Shown: positions 18,431 through 27,474, counted from the first letter of the stretch. The stretch: DNA of 64,000 nucleotides from an uncultured Bacteroidaceae bacterium (GCA_905234555.1 CAJOHO010000001.1:1-64000), one strand, 5' to 3'. Made by a program: numbers and translations. The notes: generated by a model from the sequence alone, not told the origin.

Positions 18431-18946
18431 TTATTTGGCATAACCCAGTTTCTGAAGGACTTCGTCGCTGATGTCAATCTTGGGTGAAGCATAGATGATG
18501 CTGCCGCCGCTGGCACGGTCGAGTACCAACTGGTAGCCACGCTGGTCGCAGATGTCCTTCACAGCGTTGTAGATTTCGTCCTGGATGGGCGTCATCAAGC
18601 TTTGGCGCTTCTTGAAGAGTTCGCCTTCGCTGCCGAAGTACTTCTTCTTCAGGTCGCTGGCCTGCTTTTCCTTCTGCATGATTTCTTCCTCCGTCTTGTT
18701 CTTCTGGGCATCGCTCAGGAACACGGCTTCCGACTGGTATTTCTTGTATTGTGCTTCCACATCCTTGAGGATGGCGTCGATTTCGCCTTCCCACTTCTTG
18801 GAAACCTGATTGAGCTGTTCGTTGGCACGTTCGTAGGCAGGCACATTCTTGAGGATGTACTCCATATCAACCAAAGCGAACTTCTGTGCGTTGGCTGCCA
18901 GACAAGTGGTGGCGGCGAGCGCGAGGGTCATGAGTATTTTCTTCAT
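18431..18946 (-). CDS. OmpH/Skp-family periplasmic chaperone
   Basis: Paralogue of the next gene, predicted periplasmic chaperone. The 171 residues have a signal peptide (MKKILMTLALAATTCLAANAQ), a KFALVDMEYILKNVPAYERA beginning, a coiled coil at about 45-125 and the QRGYQLVLDRA segment near the C-terminus. The start at 18946 gives the signal peptide; the frame is open nine codons further. It is between bamA and the second ompH in the operon, with a spacer of about 165 bp after bamA. Confidence 0.9.
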   Translation of the reverse strand: MKKILMTLALAATTCLAANAQKFALVDMEYILKNVPAYERANEQLNQVSKKWEGEIDAILKDVEAQYKKYQSEAVFLSDAQKNKTEEEIMQKEKQASDLKKKYFGSEGELFKKRQSLMTPIQDEIYNAVKDICDQRGYQLVLDRASGGSIIYASPKIDISDEVLQKLGYAK

Positions 18947-19111
18947 AATACTATCGGTTTTAGAGTTGAACAATCTTGTTTGTTAAGTTAGATGATGTTG
19001 TCGTCAAATGGTTTAGAAAACGCATGTTGCCGAAAACTTTTGCAAAGATAAGCGGTTTTTTCCATATCGGCATGGGATGATTCCCTAATTCTCAGGAAGG
19101 ATTTCCCTAAA

Positions 19112-21772
19112 TTAGAATTCTTGTCCCAGCACGAAGTGGAAGTGGCTGCCTGCTGCGTTCTTGGATCCGAACACAGGGTCGAAGCCGTAGCCCCAGTCGA
19201 TACCCATGAGTCCGACCATCGGGAGCATAATGCGTACACCCACACCAGCTGAGCGTTTCATGTCGAACGGATTCATCTTGCGGATGTTGTTCCAGGCATT
19301 TCCGCCTTCTATGAATGCGAGTCCATAGATGTTGGTGGAACCTTGGAGCAGGAGCGGATAGCGGAGTTCCAGTCCTAAGCGTGTGTAGGCATAACCATAA
19401 TAGCTGGAACCGGCACTGGTGGGTGTGAAGGCCCCCGTTTCGTAACCGCGCAAACCGATGGTTTCGCTATAGTAGCTGGAGGAGTAGCCCGACATACCGT
19501 CACCTCCGACATAGAAGGTCTCGAACGGCGATTTCTTGTGACGGTTGTAGTGTCCCAGAATACCCATATCGAAACGAGTCATCAGCACGAAGCACTTCTG
19601 AGCACTGGACAGTGGAGTATAGAATTTGGTGTTGAGTTTCCATTTGTGGTACTCAATCCAGCGGTAAATCTTCTGGTAGTTGCGCATGCGGTCAGCATCT
19701 CCGTAACTGGTATGCTTAGAGAGTTCTGCGTAGTCCAGTCCGTCGAAGAGAGAGTAGGGTGGAGTAGCGCTGACAGAGAGTGAAATCTGTGAACCCCGAC
19801 GTGGGAAGATTCCGTTGTCGATGGAGATACGTGACAGTTGCAGGGTGAGGTTCACGTTGTTGCAAGCTCCGTCGGTAATGATAAAGTATTCCCAGTCTTT
19901 CAGCGAGTAGCGTGTGTAGTTGAGTGTGGCGGAGAGACGGAAACTGTTGTCTGGCCAGCTCAGACGCTTACCCCAACCGATGGAGAGTCCATAGACTTGC
20001 AGATACTTGTCGGGATCGTAGTAAGAGCTGTAGTTGTTGTAATAGGAGTTGTTGTAGTTGCCGTAGCCATAGAGCATGGAAAGATAGCTGTTCTGGTAGG
20101 CATTGTTGTAGTAGCGTGAGTTGATGTCTGTGTAACGGGAGTAAAAGCCTGATACAGAGAAGGAGTTGGGGCGTTTGCCACCAAACCAAGGATCGAAGAA
20201 CGAAAGGCTGTAGGACTGGTAGTAGCTACCGTTGGTCGAAGCGCTGATCTCGAACTGCTGACCATCACCTTGCGGCAGGATGCCTCGACGGATTTTGTTC
20301 TTGCCGAAGAGGTTGCGCATGGAGAAGTTGCCGAATTTCAGACCGGCTTTCAGGATCACACCCGTATAGCCCCATCCGAGCGAAAGCTCAATCTGGTCGC
20401 TGGCTTTCGGTGCAAGTCCCAGGTTCAGATCGACCATACCCGTCTCCTGGTTAGGTACGGGATCGAACTTGATTTGCTCTGGGTCGAAATTGCCCATTTG
20501 TCCGATTTCCTGATAGCTCATCTTGAAGGCATCCATCGAGAAGAGGTCGCCTGGTTTCAGGTACAGTTCACGGCGTACCACTTCCTCGTACACGCGCGTG
20601 TTACCATATATCTTAATTTTGTCGATAGAAGCCTGACGTCCTTCAGAGATACGGATTTCGAGGTCAACGGAGTCGCCTTCAATCATGTCTTCCACAGGCA
20701 CCACCTGGTTGAACACATAACCTTCGTTGAAGTAATAGTTCTTGATGGAGTTTTCGTCTTTCTCCAGACGCTCCGACAGATGCTTGGTGTTATAGACGTC
20801 GCCTCGGTTCATGCGGAGGGCATTGTTGAGGCGGTCTGTGTCGTACAGCGAGTTGCCCACCCACTTGATGTTACGCACATAGTAGCGCTGACCTTCGTCG
20901 ATGTCGATATACACATCCACGGTGTTGTCGCCACGATCCACAACGCTGTCAGCCACGATCTGTGCATCACGATAACCCAACTCGTTGTATTTGTCGATAA
21001 TGCGGTCTTTGTCTTCAGCATATTTCTCGGCAACGAATTTCTTGGTCTTGAAGAAGCTCTTAAAACCTTTCTCGTTGGTTTTCTTCAGCAAACCTCCGCC
21101 AAAGAAACCACCAATGAACTTCTTACGCTTGATATGCTCGTTACCTGTGATGTAGATACGGTTGACCTTGACTTTCTCCTGCTTGTCGATGTCGATGTCA
21201 AGGATGATCTTTCCTTCCTGAGTCAGGTCGTCGCGACGACGGATTTGCACGTCTGCATTCTTAAAGCCCTTTGCATCGTAGTAATTGCTGATGATGAGTT
21301 TAGCTTTGTCCAGCATGTTGGGCGTAATCTGCGAACCTTTGCTGATACCGATTTTCTCCTCTAAATCCTCTTTTTCACTCTTCTTCACTCCGTTGAAATT
21401 GATTTGCGACACTTGTGGACGCACTGCCAACGTGATTTTGATGTAAATGCTGTCGTTCTGAATCTTTTCGGCTTCAATACGGACATTAGAGAAAAGCTTG
21501 TGGTACCAATAACGCTTCACGGCAGCTGTGATCTCGTCACCAGGGACAGACACCATATCTCCGATAGACAAGCCGGAGATGCCAATGAGCAGATAGTCCT
21601 CGTAGCCTTTCACGCCTTCCACGCTGATACCGCCGATGGGGTAACGGCGCGGGTTGGAACCATACACCACCGTTGGTTTGTTCTGTGCCGATGTCTTTTC
21701 CTGGGCCTGAAGCCAAGGAAGGCTGAAGAGCATGAAAGCAATGAGAAGAAATATGCGTTTGAACTGATTCAT
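19112..21772 (-). CDS. bamA: Outer membrane protein assembly factor BamA
   Basis: Core of the BAM complex, inserting beta-barrel proteins into the outer membrane. The 886 residues have a signal peptide, POTRA-type repeats from about residue 45 to 445 (segments such as RIYITGNEHIKRKKF and KIKIYGNTRVYEEVVRRELYLKPGD) and a C-terminal barrel. The LRGYETGAF segment corresponds to the family's VRGF/Y loop-6 motif, and the protein ends in an aromatic C-terminal residue (LGQEF). A Tyr/Asn-rich stretch at about 565-590 (NAYQNSYLSMLYGYGNYNN) is an unusual extracellular loop. Gene order uppS, bamA, ompH, ompH is characteristic. Confidence 0.96.
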   Translation of the reverse strand: MNQFKRIFLLIAFMLFSLPWLQAQEKTSAQNKPTVVYGSNPRRYPIGGISVEGVKGYEDYLLIGISGLSIGDMVSVPGDEITAAVKRYWYHKLFSNVRIEAEKIQNDSIYIKITLAVRPQVSQINFNGVKKSEKEDLEEKIGISKGSQITPNMLDKAKLIISNYYDAKGFKNADVQIRRRDDLTQEGKIILDIDIDKQEKVKVNRIYITGNEHIKRKKFIGGFFGGGLLKKTNEKGFKSFFKTKKFVAEKYAEDKDRIIDKYNELGYRDAQIVADSVVDRGDNTVDVYIDIDEGQRYYVRNIKWVGNSLYDTDRLNNALRMNRGDVYNTKHLSERLEKDENSIKNYYFNEGYVFNQVVPVEDMIEGDSVDLEIRISEGRQASIDKIKIYGNTRVYEEVVRRELYLKPGDLFSMDAFKMSYQEIGQMGNFDPEQIKFDPVPNQETGMVDLNLGLAPKASDQIELSLGWGYTGVILKAGLKFGNFSMRNLFGKNKIRRGILPQGDGQQFEISASTNGSYYQSYSLSFFDPWFGGKRPNSFSVSGFYSRYTDINSRYYNNAYQNSYLSMLYGYGNYNNSYYNNYSSYYDPDKYLQVYGLSIGWGKRLSWPDNSFRLSATLNYTRYSLKDWEYFIITDGACNNVNLTLQLSRISIDNGIFPRRGSQISLSVSATPPYSLFDGLDYAELSKHTSYGDADRMRNYQKIYRWIEYHKWKLNTKFYTPLSSAQKCFVLMTRFDMGILGHYNRHKKSPFETFYVGGDGMSGYSSSYYSETIGLRGYETGAFTPTSAGSSYYGYAYTRLGLELRYPLLLQGSTNIYGLAFIEGGNAWNNIRKMNPFDMKRSAGVGVRIMLPMVGLMGIDWGYGFDPVFGSKNAAGSHFHFVLGQEF

Positions 21773-21825
21773 TATGTTTAGTTGGATTGTTTAGTTGGGA
21801 ATAAGGGATTTGGGATCCGATGTGT

Positions 21826-22566
21826 TTAGCTGTTCTGCTCAATTTGTTCACCGGTCTTTCCGAAACGACGTTGGCGGTGCTGGTAGTCGCAGATGGCCTT
21901 GCAAAGCTGTTCCTCGTCGAAGTCGGGCCAATAGACATCCGTGAAATAGAACTCTGAATAGGCACACTGCCACAGCAGATAGTTGCTCAGCCGTTGCTCA
22001 CCGCCTGTACGGATGAGGAGTTCCGGCTCAGGCATGAAGTTGGTGGCAAGATGGCGATCGATGGTAGCTTCGTCTATATCGGTTGGCTGAAGCCGTCCTT
22101 CTTTCACCTCCGTTGCGATTTGCTGCATGGCGCGAGTCAGTTCCCATCGTGAAGAGTAGCTCAGCGCCAGCACCATACAGGTGGCTGTGTTGTTGCGGGT
22201 AACGTCTTCGAGATGGTGAACGGCTTCCTGCACTTCTGCCGGCAGACGCTCGATGTCGCCGATGGTGCGGAAGCGTGCATTGTGTTTCATGAACAGCTCT
22301 TCCTCCAGATGTTTCATCAGGAGTGCCATCAGTGCCGTCACTTCGCTGGCAGGACGGTTCCAGTTTTCTGTTGAGAAGGTGTAGAGCGTCAGATAGTCCA
22401 ACCCCAGACGCACGGCGGCTTCCATCACTTCGTGTGCTTTCTGTGCACCTTCCTGATGGCCCATCGTCCGTTCCATGCCTCGTGCCTTAGCCCACCGTCC
22501 GTTTCCGTCCATGATGATGGCCACGTGGCGAGGTATTCGGGTTTTGTCTATTTGGTCTTTATACAT
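21826..22566 (-). CDS. uppS: Isoprenyl transferase (undecaprenyl diphosphate synthase)
   Basis: Cytoplasmic cis-prenyltransferase making the undecaprenyl carrier for peptidoglycan and O-antigen. The 246 residues contain the catalytic motif [17 protein letters not shown] near the start, the [13 protein letters not shown] segment, and the [18 protein letters not shown] signature toward the C-terminus. The start at 22566 is 2 bp past the stop of the upstream gene; an ATG six codons upstream would overlap it. It precedes bamA by 53 bp. Confidence 0.95.
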   Translation of the reverse strand: MYKDQIDKTRIPRHVAIIMDGNGRWAKARGMERTMGHQEGAQKAHEVMEAAVRLGLDYLTLYTFSTENWNRPASEVTALMALLMKHLEEELFMKHNARFRTIGDIERLPAEVQEAVHHLEDVTRNNTATCMVLALSYSSRWELTRAMQQIATEVKEGRLQPTDIDEATIDRHLATNFMPEPELLIRTGGEQRLSNYLLWQCAYSEFYFTDVYWPDFDEEQLCKAICDYQHRQRRFGKTGEQIEQNS

Positions 22567-22568
22567 AG

Positions 22569-23249
22569 TTATTCGTTGTTGCATTTACGATATTTGGGAC
22601 AAAGGTCGTAGCTGATGTAGAACATCGTGAAGCAGTACGAGTCTTTGTTCTTCAGGAATCCGCCAGCGATGCTGTAGGGATCGGGGATGCCGTCGAGCTT
22701 GTCGCTCAGGCTGAATCGCATGGTCCAATCTACACCGCAGTTCCATCGTTCCTTGAATTTATATTTCACACCAAACCCAAACGGGATGTTGGCGGTGAAG
22801 ACACTTCCGCAGACCGTAGCACCCAGTCCCACCTGGATGTAGGGCACCAGTCGTCGCTGTCCCTTGTAGCCTGTTCCCATGCCGTAGCCCCAGAACGAAA
22901 TCTCGTATTGGCAGCCGATGTCGAGGACACCCTTGCTGAACTTCCATTCCTGTTCGGGGTTCGCAGGAAATTTGTTGTCTTGCAGGAGCGCATTTCCTGA
23001 GATGCCGCCGTAAGAGATGTTCCCTTTCAGCGACATACGAGGGTTGATGTTGTAGCGTCCCATCAGACCACCGCCCAGATTCAGTCCTTTGTAAAGCGTC
23101 GAGTAGTTGGCATCGCCCAAGTAGAACGAACCGCCAGCCATTCCTCCCAGCTCCACAGCATATTCCAGCTCCTGAGCACGGAGGCTGGAGCAGGGAAACG
23201 CCAGCAGGATGAACGTCAGCAACCCGACTATATTGTTGAATCTTGACAT
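22569..23249 (-). CDS. DUF6089-type outer membrane beta-barrel protein
   Basis: Predicted exported, small barrel-like protein of unknown role, conserved upstream of uppS-bamA in Bacteroidales. The 226 residues have a signal peptide ([26 protein letters not shown]), then alternating Gly/aromatic strands ([33 protein letters not shown]) and a C-terminal [17 protein letters not shown] strand. The start at 23249 was chosen for the signal peptide; the frame runs 33 codons further through a C/G-rich repeat. The recognition as DUF6089 rests on context and sequence style, without a search. Confidence 0.8.
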   Translation of the reverse strand: MSRFNNIVGLLTFILLAFPCSSLRAQELEYAVELGGMAGGSFYLGDANYSTLYKGLNLGGGLMGRYNINPRMSLKGNISYGGISGNALLQDNKFPANPEQEWKFSKGVLDIGCQYEISFWGYGMGTGYKGQRRLVPYIQVGLGATVCGSVFTANIPFGFGVKYKFKERWNCGVDWTMRFSLSDKLDGIPDPYSIAGGFLKNKDSYCFTMFYISYDLCPKYRKCNNE

Positions 23250-23292
23250 TATCAATTCAGTTTTTGAGTTCTTCTCTTCACGCTTTACTTCT

Positions 23293-23322
23293 CTCCCCCT
23301 TGGGGGCGTCGGAGGGGGCGTC
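23293..23322. repeat. C/G-rich palindromic repeat, copy 4
   Basis: Between the DUF6242 and DUF6089 genes, preceded by TTCACGCTTTACTTCTC-like sequence, the usual companion of this repeat. Confidence 0.7.
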
Positions 23323-24661
23323 ACTTTTTCCCCACTTCGCCTTTCCACAGCTTCCCTCCACTCTGCAGAATCCAGATCTTCCCGTCTGCCACAAAGGCAG
23401 AGGTGGGGAGCGTGGAGTCCTTGAGGTCGGTGGGCAATGCCATCAGCGAAACCGCTTTGTGCCAGGTGATGCCGTTGTCAAACGAACGGTAGAGCGCGTC
23501 GTAGGGTGCACCGAATGCCAGCAGGGCATTGTGGTAACGAAGCATCTGCACGTTCTGCAAGCGTGGCATTCCGTAAGCGTTGTCAGGAGTGATGCTGATA
23601 TAGTTCCAAGCTTGGTCGTATTGCTCGTCTGCCGACGAAACCTTATACCAAACCACAGCGTTTTCCGTGTTCTGATTGGACAGTCCCATCATCACCACAT
23701 TCTGCAACGCTGTGTTCGTTCTCGTGTCGTAAAACTCAGCAGAGATGGGATTATTGGGCAGCATTTCCAAGTCAGTAGTGCCACACAGTCGCCAATTTTC
23801 CAAGTCATTCGAAGTAAGAATGCCAGTGGCGTCAGCTGCATAGAGATAGGTGCCGTCGGCAGCCAGCAGACGGATAAAGGTGCGGTCACCCACCGTTGCC
23901 CATTCCGTTCCTGTGGCATCACTCTGGCAGAGATGCCCTTCAGTGTCCAAAGCATAGAGATGAGAGCCGAACACCGTCACGGATGCATAGTCGATGGTTG
24001 CGGTCGTACCTGTTAGAGCCGCAGGTGTCGTCCACGATTCTGTGCCGTCAGCAGCCGTTGAAGTAACCGTAGGGTTTCCGCCGTTTTCAGAGAAAACCAG
24101 CACGCGATCGTCCAACACCACGCTCCGATGCTGTCCGCTGACCGGATGCATTGCCCCTTCTGCAGGAGTCGTCCAGTAGAGGGAGTCGCTGTCTGTCGTT
24201 CCCAGATGCATGAAAGCCTGATAAGTCTTCGTGGCAGTTCCGTCGTAGGAAACACAGAGGAAATGAACGGGCTTCGTGAAATCTATAGAGTCTTTACCGC
24301 TGGTAAACGTAGTGAAGTTCTCGTCCTTGGCATCTTGCTGCACATACACATAACCGTTGCTGGTGATCGTAGGAACCACACGACTGATGTTCAGCCAGCT
24401 GGGCAGCGAATCGATGGTCTCTATGCGGTTGTTCAGTTGGTCGATATTGAAATAGATGGTGCTGCCCGACAGCGACACCGTGAAAGTGCTGTCTGTTCCG
24501 TCAGCTTTCTGGATGGTCATTTTCGACTTGATGTCGCCCACTTTGAACGAAATAATCGCACACTGGGGTGCCTCTGCTTTTTGGTCATCATCTTTCAAAC
24601 ACGACGTAGCCACACACAGGGTGACCATCATCAGACATATCGTAGAAAAAAAATACTTCAT
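23321..24661 (-). CDS. DUF6242-type surface/periplasmic lipoprotein
   Basis: Lipoprotein with lipobox ATSC (Cys21) and the acidic residues after it that often mark surface export. The 446 residues have an N-terminal beta domain (AIISFKVGDIKSK, STIYFNIDQLNN, KPVHFLCVSYDG) resembling DUF6242. A repeated-strand domain follows, with sentinel-like repeats (LYWTTPAEGAMHPVSGQHRSV, WTTPAALTG, FDNGITWHKAV, KLWKGE) typical of a beta-propeller. It is the first gene of the DUF6089-uppS-bamA-ompH operon. Function unknown. Confidence 0.75.
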   Translation of the reverse strand: MKYFFSTICLMMVTLCVATSCLKDDDQKAEAPQCAIISFKVGDIKSKMTIQKADGTDSTFTVSLSGSTIYFNIDQLNNRIETIDSLPSWLNISRVVPTITSNGYVYVQQDAKDENFTTFTSGKDSIDFTKPVHFLCVSYDGTATKTYQAFMHLGTTDSDSLYWTTPAEGAMHPVSGQHRSVVLDDRVLVFSENGGNPTVTSTAADGTESWTTPAALTGTTATIDYASVTVFGSHLYALDTEGHLCQSDATGTEWATVGDRTFIRLLAADGTYLYAADATGILTSNDLENWRLCGTTDLEMLPNNPISAEFYDTRTNTALQNVVMMGLSNQNTENAVVWYKVSSADEQYDQAWNYISITPDNAYGMPRLQNVQMLRYHNALLAFGAPYDALYRSFDNGITWHKAVSLMALPTDLKDSTLPTSAFVADGKIWILQSGGKLWKGEVGKK

Positions 24662-24723
24662 GCTTTGTTCTATTTTGCGTGCATATCCGTCGCTTCACGC
24701 GGCGTCACACAGGTATTGACTTG

Positions 24724-24751
24724 CAAAATTACGAACAATTTTTGGCACAAA
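24724..24751 (-). promoter_or_regulatory. Promoter of the DUF6242-bamA-ribF operon
   Basis: The minus strand has TAATTTTG (24724-24731), a good -7 element 62 bp before the start codon. A TTTG lies 16 bp upstream of it (24748-24751), shorter than the usual 19-21. Confidence 0.5.
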
Positions 24752-24801
24752 GGGGCAACAGCCACTACTTTTAATGAATTTTATAGCAAATTTGTACAGA
24801 T

Positions 24802-25842
24802 TTATAGCTTTTTCACGTTTCCCGAGTGCACAAACGTCAGGATTGTATGTCCAAAAAAAGTCTCCGAACCAGTCAGCACCGCATCATGCAGCACCGGAGC
24901 ATCTATATACTCTTCACTCTGACAACAGGGTATATACTCCCCTCCCTTGGGAGGGGCAAGGGGGAGGGTCCGGGTCCCCCCTTTCTCTACTTTCCCTTCC
25001 TCCCAGCACCCAGCATCAATAAAACTCTGCAACGTCTGTTTGCCACCTTCCACGAGCAACGACTGAATCCCTTCCGCATACATCTCAGCCAACACCCCTT
25101 CGATGCCGCCGTTCCGGTGGCTCAGCACAAACCTCTTAGGATTTTCGCCCACCCAGTCCCGAACGGTCAGGCTCGGCTGGTCAGTCTCCATCGTGTGGCT
25201 TCCCACCAGAATCGCCTGATGCTCCGCCCTCCGCTTATGGCACAACATCTGCGTATAACGATTCGAAATAATCAGCCGTGTCTCTCCATTCTCCTCCCCC
25301 TCGGGGGAGGTTGGGAGGGGGGTCACCCCAATCTTTCCCTCCGCCGTCTGTGCCCATTTCAGCGTAATGAAAGGACGGTGCAGCTGGTGATAGGTGAAAA
25401 ACCGTTTGTTCAGGTCGCGGCATTCCTGTTCCAGCACACCCACCGTCACCTCTATGCCAGCCCTCTGCAGTTTCTCGATGCCGCGTCCCTGCACCTTCGC
25501 AAATGGATCCACGCACCCCACCACACAGCGCTTCACCCCCTTGCTTACTATCAGGTCGGCACAGGGAGGCGTTTTTCCGTAGTGCGCACAAGGTTCCAGA
25601 CAGACATAGATCGTAGCTTCCGAGAGCAGTCTTTCGTCCTCAGCCTTTACCGAAGCAAAGGCGTTCACCTCCGCGTGTCCCTCTCCGCACCGCACATGAT
25701 ACCCTTCCCCTATGATTCGTCCGTCAGCAGCCACGATGACAGCCCCCACCATCGGGTTCGGCATCGCATTCTTCAGTCCGTTCTTCGCCAGCTGAATGCA
25801 GCGTCGCATAAATTTTTCGTCAGTTTGAGTTTTTAATTTCAT
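24802..25842 (-). CDS. ribD: Bifunctional riboflavin biosynthesis deaminase/reductase
   Basis: Second and third steps of riboflavin synthesis: deamination of the pyrimidine, then NADPH-dependent reduction of the ribose side chain. The 346 residues hold the deaminase first: HAEVNAF (His56, Glu58) and CLEPCAHYGKTPPC (Cys85, Cys94) bind zinc. The reductase domain follows after about residue 155 (RPFITLKWAQTAEGKIG, ILVGSHTMETDQPSLTVR, SLLVEGGKQTLQSFI). Two C/G-rich palindromic repeats are read in frame within the reductase domain, adding the PLPTSPEGEENGE and TLPLAPPKGGEY stretches. Both replace loops between conserved blocks, so the enzyme may still work. Confidence 0.92.
   Translation of the reverse strand: MKLKTQTDEKFMRRCIQLAKNGLKNAMPNPMVGAVIVAADGRIIGEGYHVRCGEGHAEVNAFASVKAEDERLLSEATIYVCLEPCAHYGKTPPCADLIVSKGVKRCVVGCVDPFAKVQGRGIEKLQRAGIEVTVGVLEQECRDLNKRFFTYHQLHRPFITLKWAQTAEGKIGVTPLPTSPEGEENGETRLIISNRYTQMLCHKRRAEHQAILVGSHTMETDQPSLTVRDWVGENPKRFVLSHRNGGIEGVLAEMYAEGIQSLLVEGGKQTLQSFIDAGCWEEGKVEKGGTRTLPLAPPKGGEYIPCCQSEEYIDAPVLHDAVLTGSETFFGHTILTFVHSGNVKKL
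24938..24969. repeat. C/G-rich palindromic repeat, copy 5, inside ribD
   Basis: In frame within the last quarter of ribD, encoding TLPLAPPKGGEY. Confidence 0.75.
25291..25323. repeat. C/G-rich palindromic repeat, copy 6, inside ribD
   Basis: In frame within the reductase domain, directly after the KWAQTAEGKIG block, encoding PLPTSPEGEENG. Confidence 0.75.
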
Positions 25843-25870
25843 GCGGTTGAGTTTTTAAGTTTTTCTCACT

Positions 25871-26740
25871 TCACTTTTCACTTCTCTCCCCCTTGGGGGA
25901 GTTGAAGGGGGCTATTACTAAATAATTGCAGGAGTCTGCCCAAGCATCCATGAATTGCTCCACGGGATAGACATCTCGTTCGTTCTCGCTCTGAGGATTA
26001 AACACTTCTACCTCATCAGCAGCCTGATCTACACGGGTTACCACGACGGCGTGGTCTGGTATCTCACCGATGAAACGGTCTTCTAGCATCTCAGCCGCAC
26101 GGTCACCTACCAATTCGCCGCCATCTACCACAGCAATCACATCTTTGCCTTCTGTCAGGAATCGGGCAATGTCCTCAAGGGTAAAATTGAAGTCGCGCAC
26201 CACAGCCAATCCTTTCTCTTCCAGAAGATTCCCTACGTCACCAATTTTCGTTCCTCCTTCGCGCAACCACCCATGTTCCTTGGCTTCTTCTGCTAGAAAT
26301 TCGGTAGGATCAATCAACCCTCTATGTTTCAGCACAAACTCTTCGCAACGCACATCACACCCATCCTTGACTCCCCCTCTTTCGGAGGGGGTTGGGGGGA
26401 GGCTACTTTTCGCAGCCATTGCCACTAGCGGCAATTGTCGGATGTTCCGCTCCCGTGCCAAGCGTTCCACATCCTCGTCCACCTCCTGTGCTCTACGGAG
26501 GAAGCGCTCGAAGTGAGGCAGGCGTTCCGCTTCTGCCAGTGTGCGCATCTGTAACTCTGCCGAGGCATTCCCATCAAGAAACGTGGCCACCTCCTCGTCC
26601 GTCAACGTACCTGTCAACGAAACGCGAGGGCGGTCCTTGGTGCTGATAGGTGTACCGAATCCTAGTCCGAACACCTTCCAGGGATCAGCCGTGTTCTGTT
26701 CTGCCACGACATCCTTCTTGCGTGTGTATCTGATAGCCAT
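25871..26740 (-). CDS. Papain-like (C39-type) domain protein of unknown function
   Basis: The 289 residues have no signal peptide. The N-terminal 110 residues are helical and charged. From about residue 123 a C39-like peptidase fold is suggested by CDVRCEEFVLKHRG (possible catalytic Cys), LEDIARFLTEGKDVIAVVDG, DHAVVVTRVD (possible His) and VEVFNPQ (possible Asn). Two C/G-rich repeats are translated: one as SLPPTPSERGGV at about 113-124 just before the putative Cys, the other as the last residues (NSPKGERSEK). It lies 27 bp downstream of an ECF sigma factor gene, so the two are probably co-transcribed and functionally linked. The peptidase call is tentative. Confidence 0.6.
   Translation of the reverse strand: MAIRYTRKKDVVAEQNTADPWKVFGLGFGTPISTKDRPRVSLTGTLTDEEVATFLDGNASAELQMRTLAEAERLPHFERFLRRAQEVDEDVERLARERNIRQLPLVAMAAKSSLPPTPSERGGVKDGCDVRCEEFVLKHRGLIDPTEFLAEEAKEHGWLREGGTKIGDVGNLLEEKGLAVVRDFNFTLEDIARFLTEGKDVIAVVDGGELVGDRAAEMLEDRFIGEIPDHAVVVTRVDQAADEVEVFNPQSENERDVYPVEQFMDAWADSCNYLVIAPFNSPKGERSEK
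25883..25912. repeat. C/G-rich palindromic repeat, copy 7, at a gene 3' end
   Basis: Encodes the C-terminal residues of the C39-like protein and continues to just before its stop codon; TTCACTTCTC-type repeats adjoin it. Confidence 0.75.
26370..26403. repeat. C/G-rich palindromic repeat, copy 8, inside the C39-like gene
   Basis: In frame, encoding PPTPSERGG, at the boundary between the helical N-terminal part and the putative peptidase domain. Confidence 0.75.
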
Positions 26741-26749
26741 ATTAGTTTA

Positions 26750-26782
26750 CTGTTTACCGTTTACTGTTTACTGTTTATAATT
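26750..26782. repeat. Short tandem repeat (TTTACTG units)
   Basis: Four to five copies of a 7-bp TTTACTG/TTTACCG unit fill the 27-bp spacer between the sigma factor and the C39-like gene and extend into the sigma stop codon region. Confidence 0.7.
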
Positions 26783-27334
26783 CCTCACGTCTTGCATTGC
26801 CACTTCCGTCAGTTGCTTTATGGCTCGACGTTTGATGTTGTAGAGGTTCGCTACGTTCACATCCATCTCCCTTGCCAGTTCCTCAGCCTCGTAGCCGTCT
26901 AACGTCAGTTTCCGGATGACCATCGCATAGCGCTGATTGGGCATCCGTTCCAGCAAGCGCTCCAGATCTGCCCTTGCAGTCTTTGTGCCCTCTGGCTTCT
27001 CTGGGTTCTCTGTGCTGACTACCCCATAAAGAGGCTCTTTAGATGTCTCATCTATCACCACATCTTCCTGATCTGCCATCATTCGCATCACCACCACCTT
27101 CAGCCACTGATACAGCGAACACTTGAACGTAAACGAACGCAGGCGTCGCCCGTCGTTCTCCATGAGCAGCACATAAACCTCACTCACCAGTTCGTCGTAT
27201 TCCCATTGCTTGGTCTTTGTGGAAAACTGCTGGATGAGGCTCATAAACAGCGGACGGCAGTTGCGGTAGAAAAACAACTGCGTCACAAATCTGTCGTGCT
27301 CCAATAGAGCTTTCACGAGTTCGCGTTCGTCCAT
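26768..27334 (-). CDS. RNA polymerase sigma factor, ECF type
   Basis: Predicted alternative sigma factor directing RNA polymerase to a small regulon. The 188 residues have a sigma-70 region 2-like part (MSLIQQFSTKTKQWEYDELVSEVYVLLME, then FTFKCSLYQWLKVVVMRMMAD) and a region 4 helix-turn-helix (MVIRKLTLDGYEAEELAREMDVNVANLYNIKRRAIKQL). The linker of about 35 residues is longer than in most ECF factors. No anti-sigma factor with a membrane segment is adjacent; the next gene is the C39-like protein, which could play a regulatory role. Confidence 0.85.
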   Translation of the reverse strand: MDERELVKALLEHDRFVTQLFFYRNCRPLFMSLIQQFSTKTKQWEYDELVSEVYVLLMENDGRRLRSFTFKCSLYQWLKVVVMRMMADQEDVVIDETSKEPLYGVVSTENPEKPEGTKTARADLERLLERMPNQRYAMVIRKLTLDGYEAEELAREMDVNVANLYNIKRRAIKQLTEVAMQDVRNYKQ

Positions 27335-27353
27335 TCAAATGACTTTTATTTTG

Positions 27354-27361
27354 CAAAATTA
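27354..27361 (-). promoter_or_regulatory. -7 promoter element for the sigma factor gene
   Basis: The minus strand reads TAATTTTG, 20 bp upstream of the start at 27334. No good -33 element is seen. Confidence 0.4.
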
Positions 27362-27408
27362 CAGAAAAAACTCCATTTTTCACATTTTATTTTTCATTTT
27401 TTTGCATT

Positions 27409-27440
27409 ATTCTTCATTCTTCATTCTTCATTCTTCATTT
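27409..27440. repeat. Short tandem repeat (ATTCTTC units)
   Basis: Four copies of ATTCTTC lie between the divergent sigma factor and beta-galactosidase genes, directly upstream of the latter's -7 element and over the place where its -33 element should be. Confidence 0.7.
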
Positions 27441-27446
27441 TTTTTG

Positions 27447-27454
27447 TATCTTTG
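27447..27454 (+). promoter_or_regulatory. -7 promoter element for the beta-galactosidase gene
   Basis: TATCTTTG, 20 bp before the start codon. The -33 region is occupied by the ATTCTTC repeat and has no TTTG, so copy-number change there could alter expression. Confidence 0.5.
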
Positions 27455-27474
27455 TTGACAAAAACATACATTGA

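Noticed and set aside
20270..21364. Antisense open frame of 364 codons over bamA
   Set aside because: BamA POTRA motifs are clear on the other strand. No supporting signals for the antisense frame.
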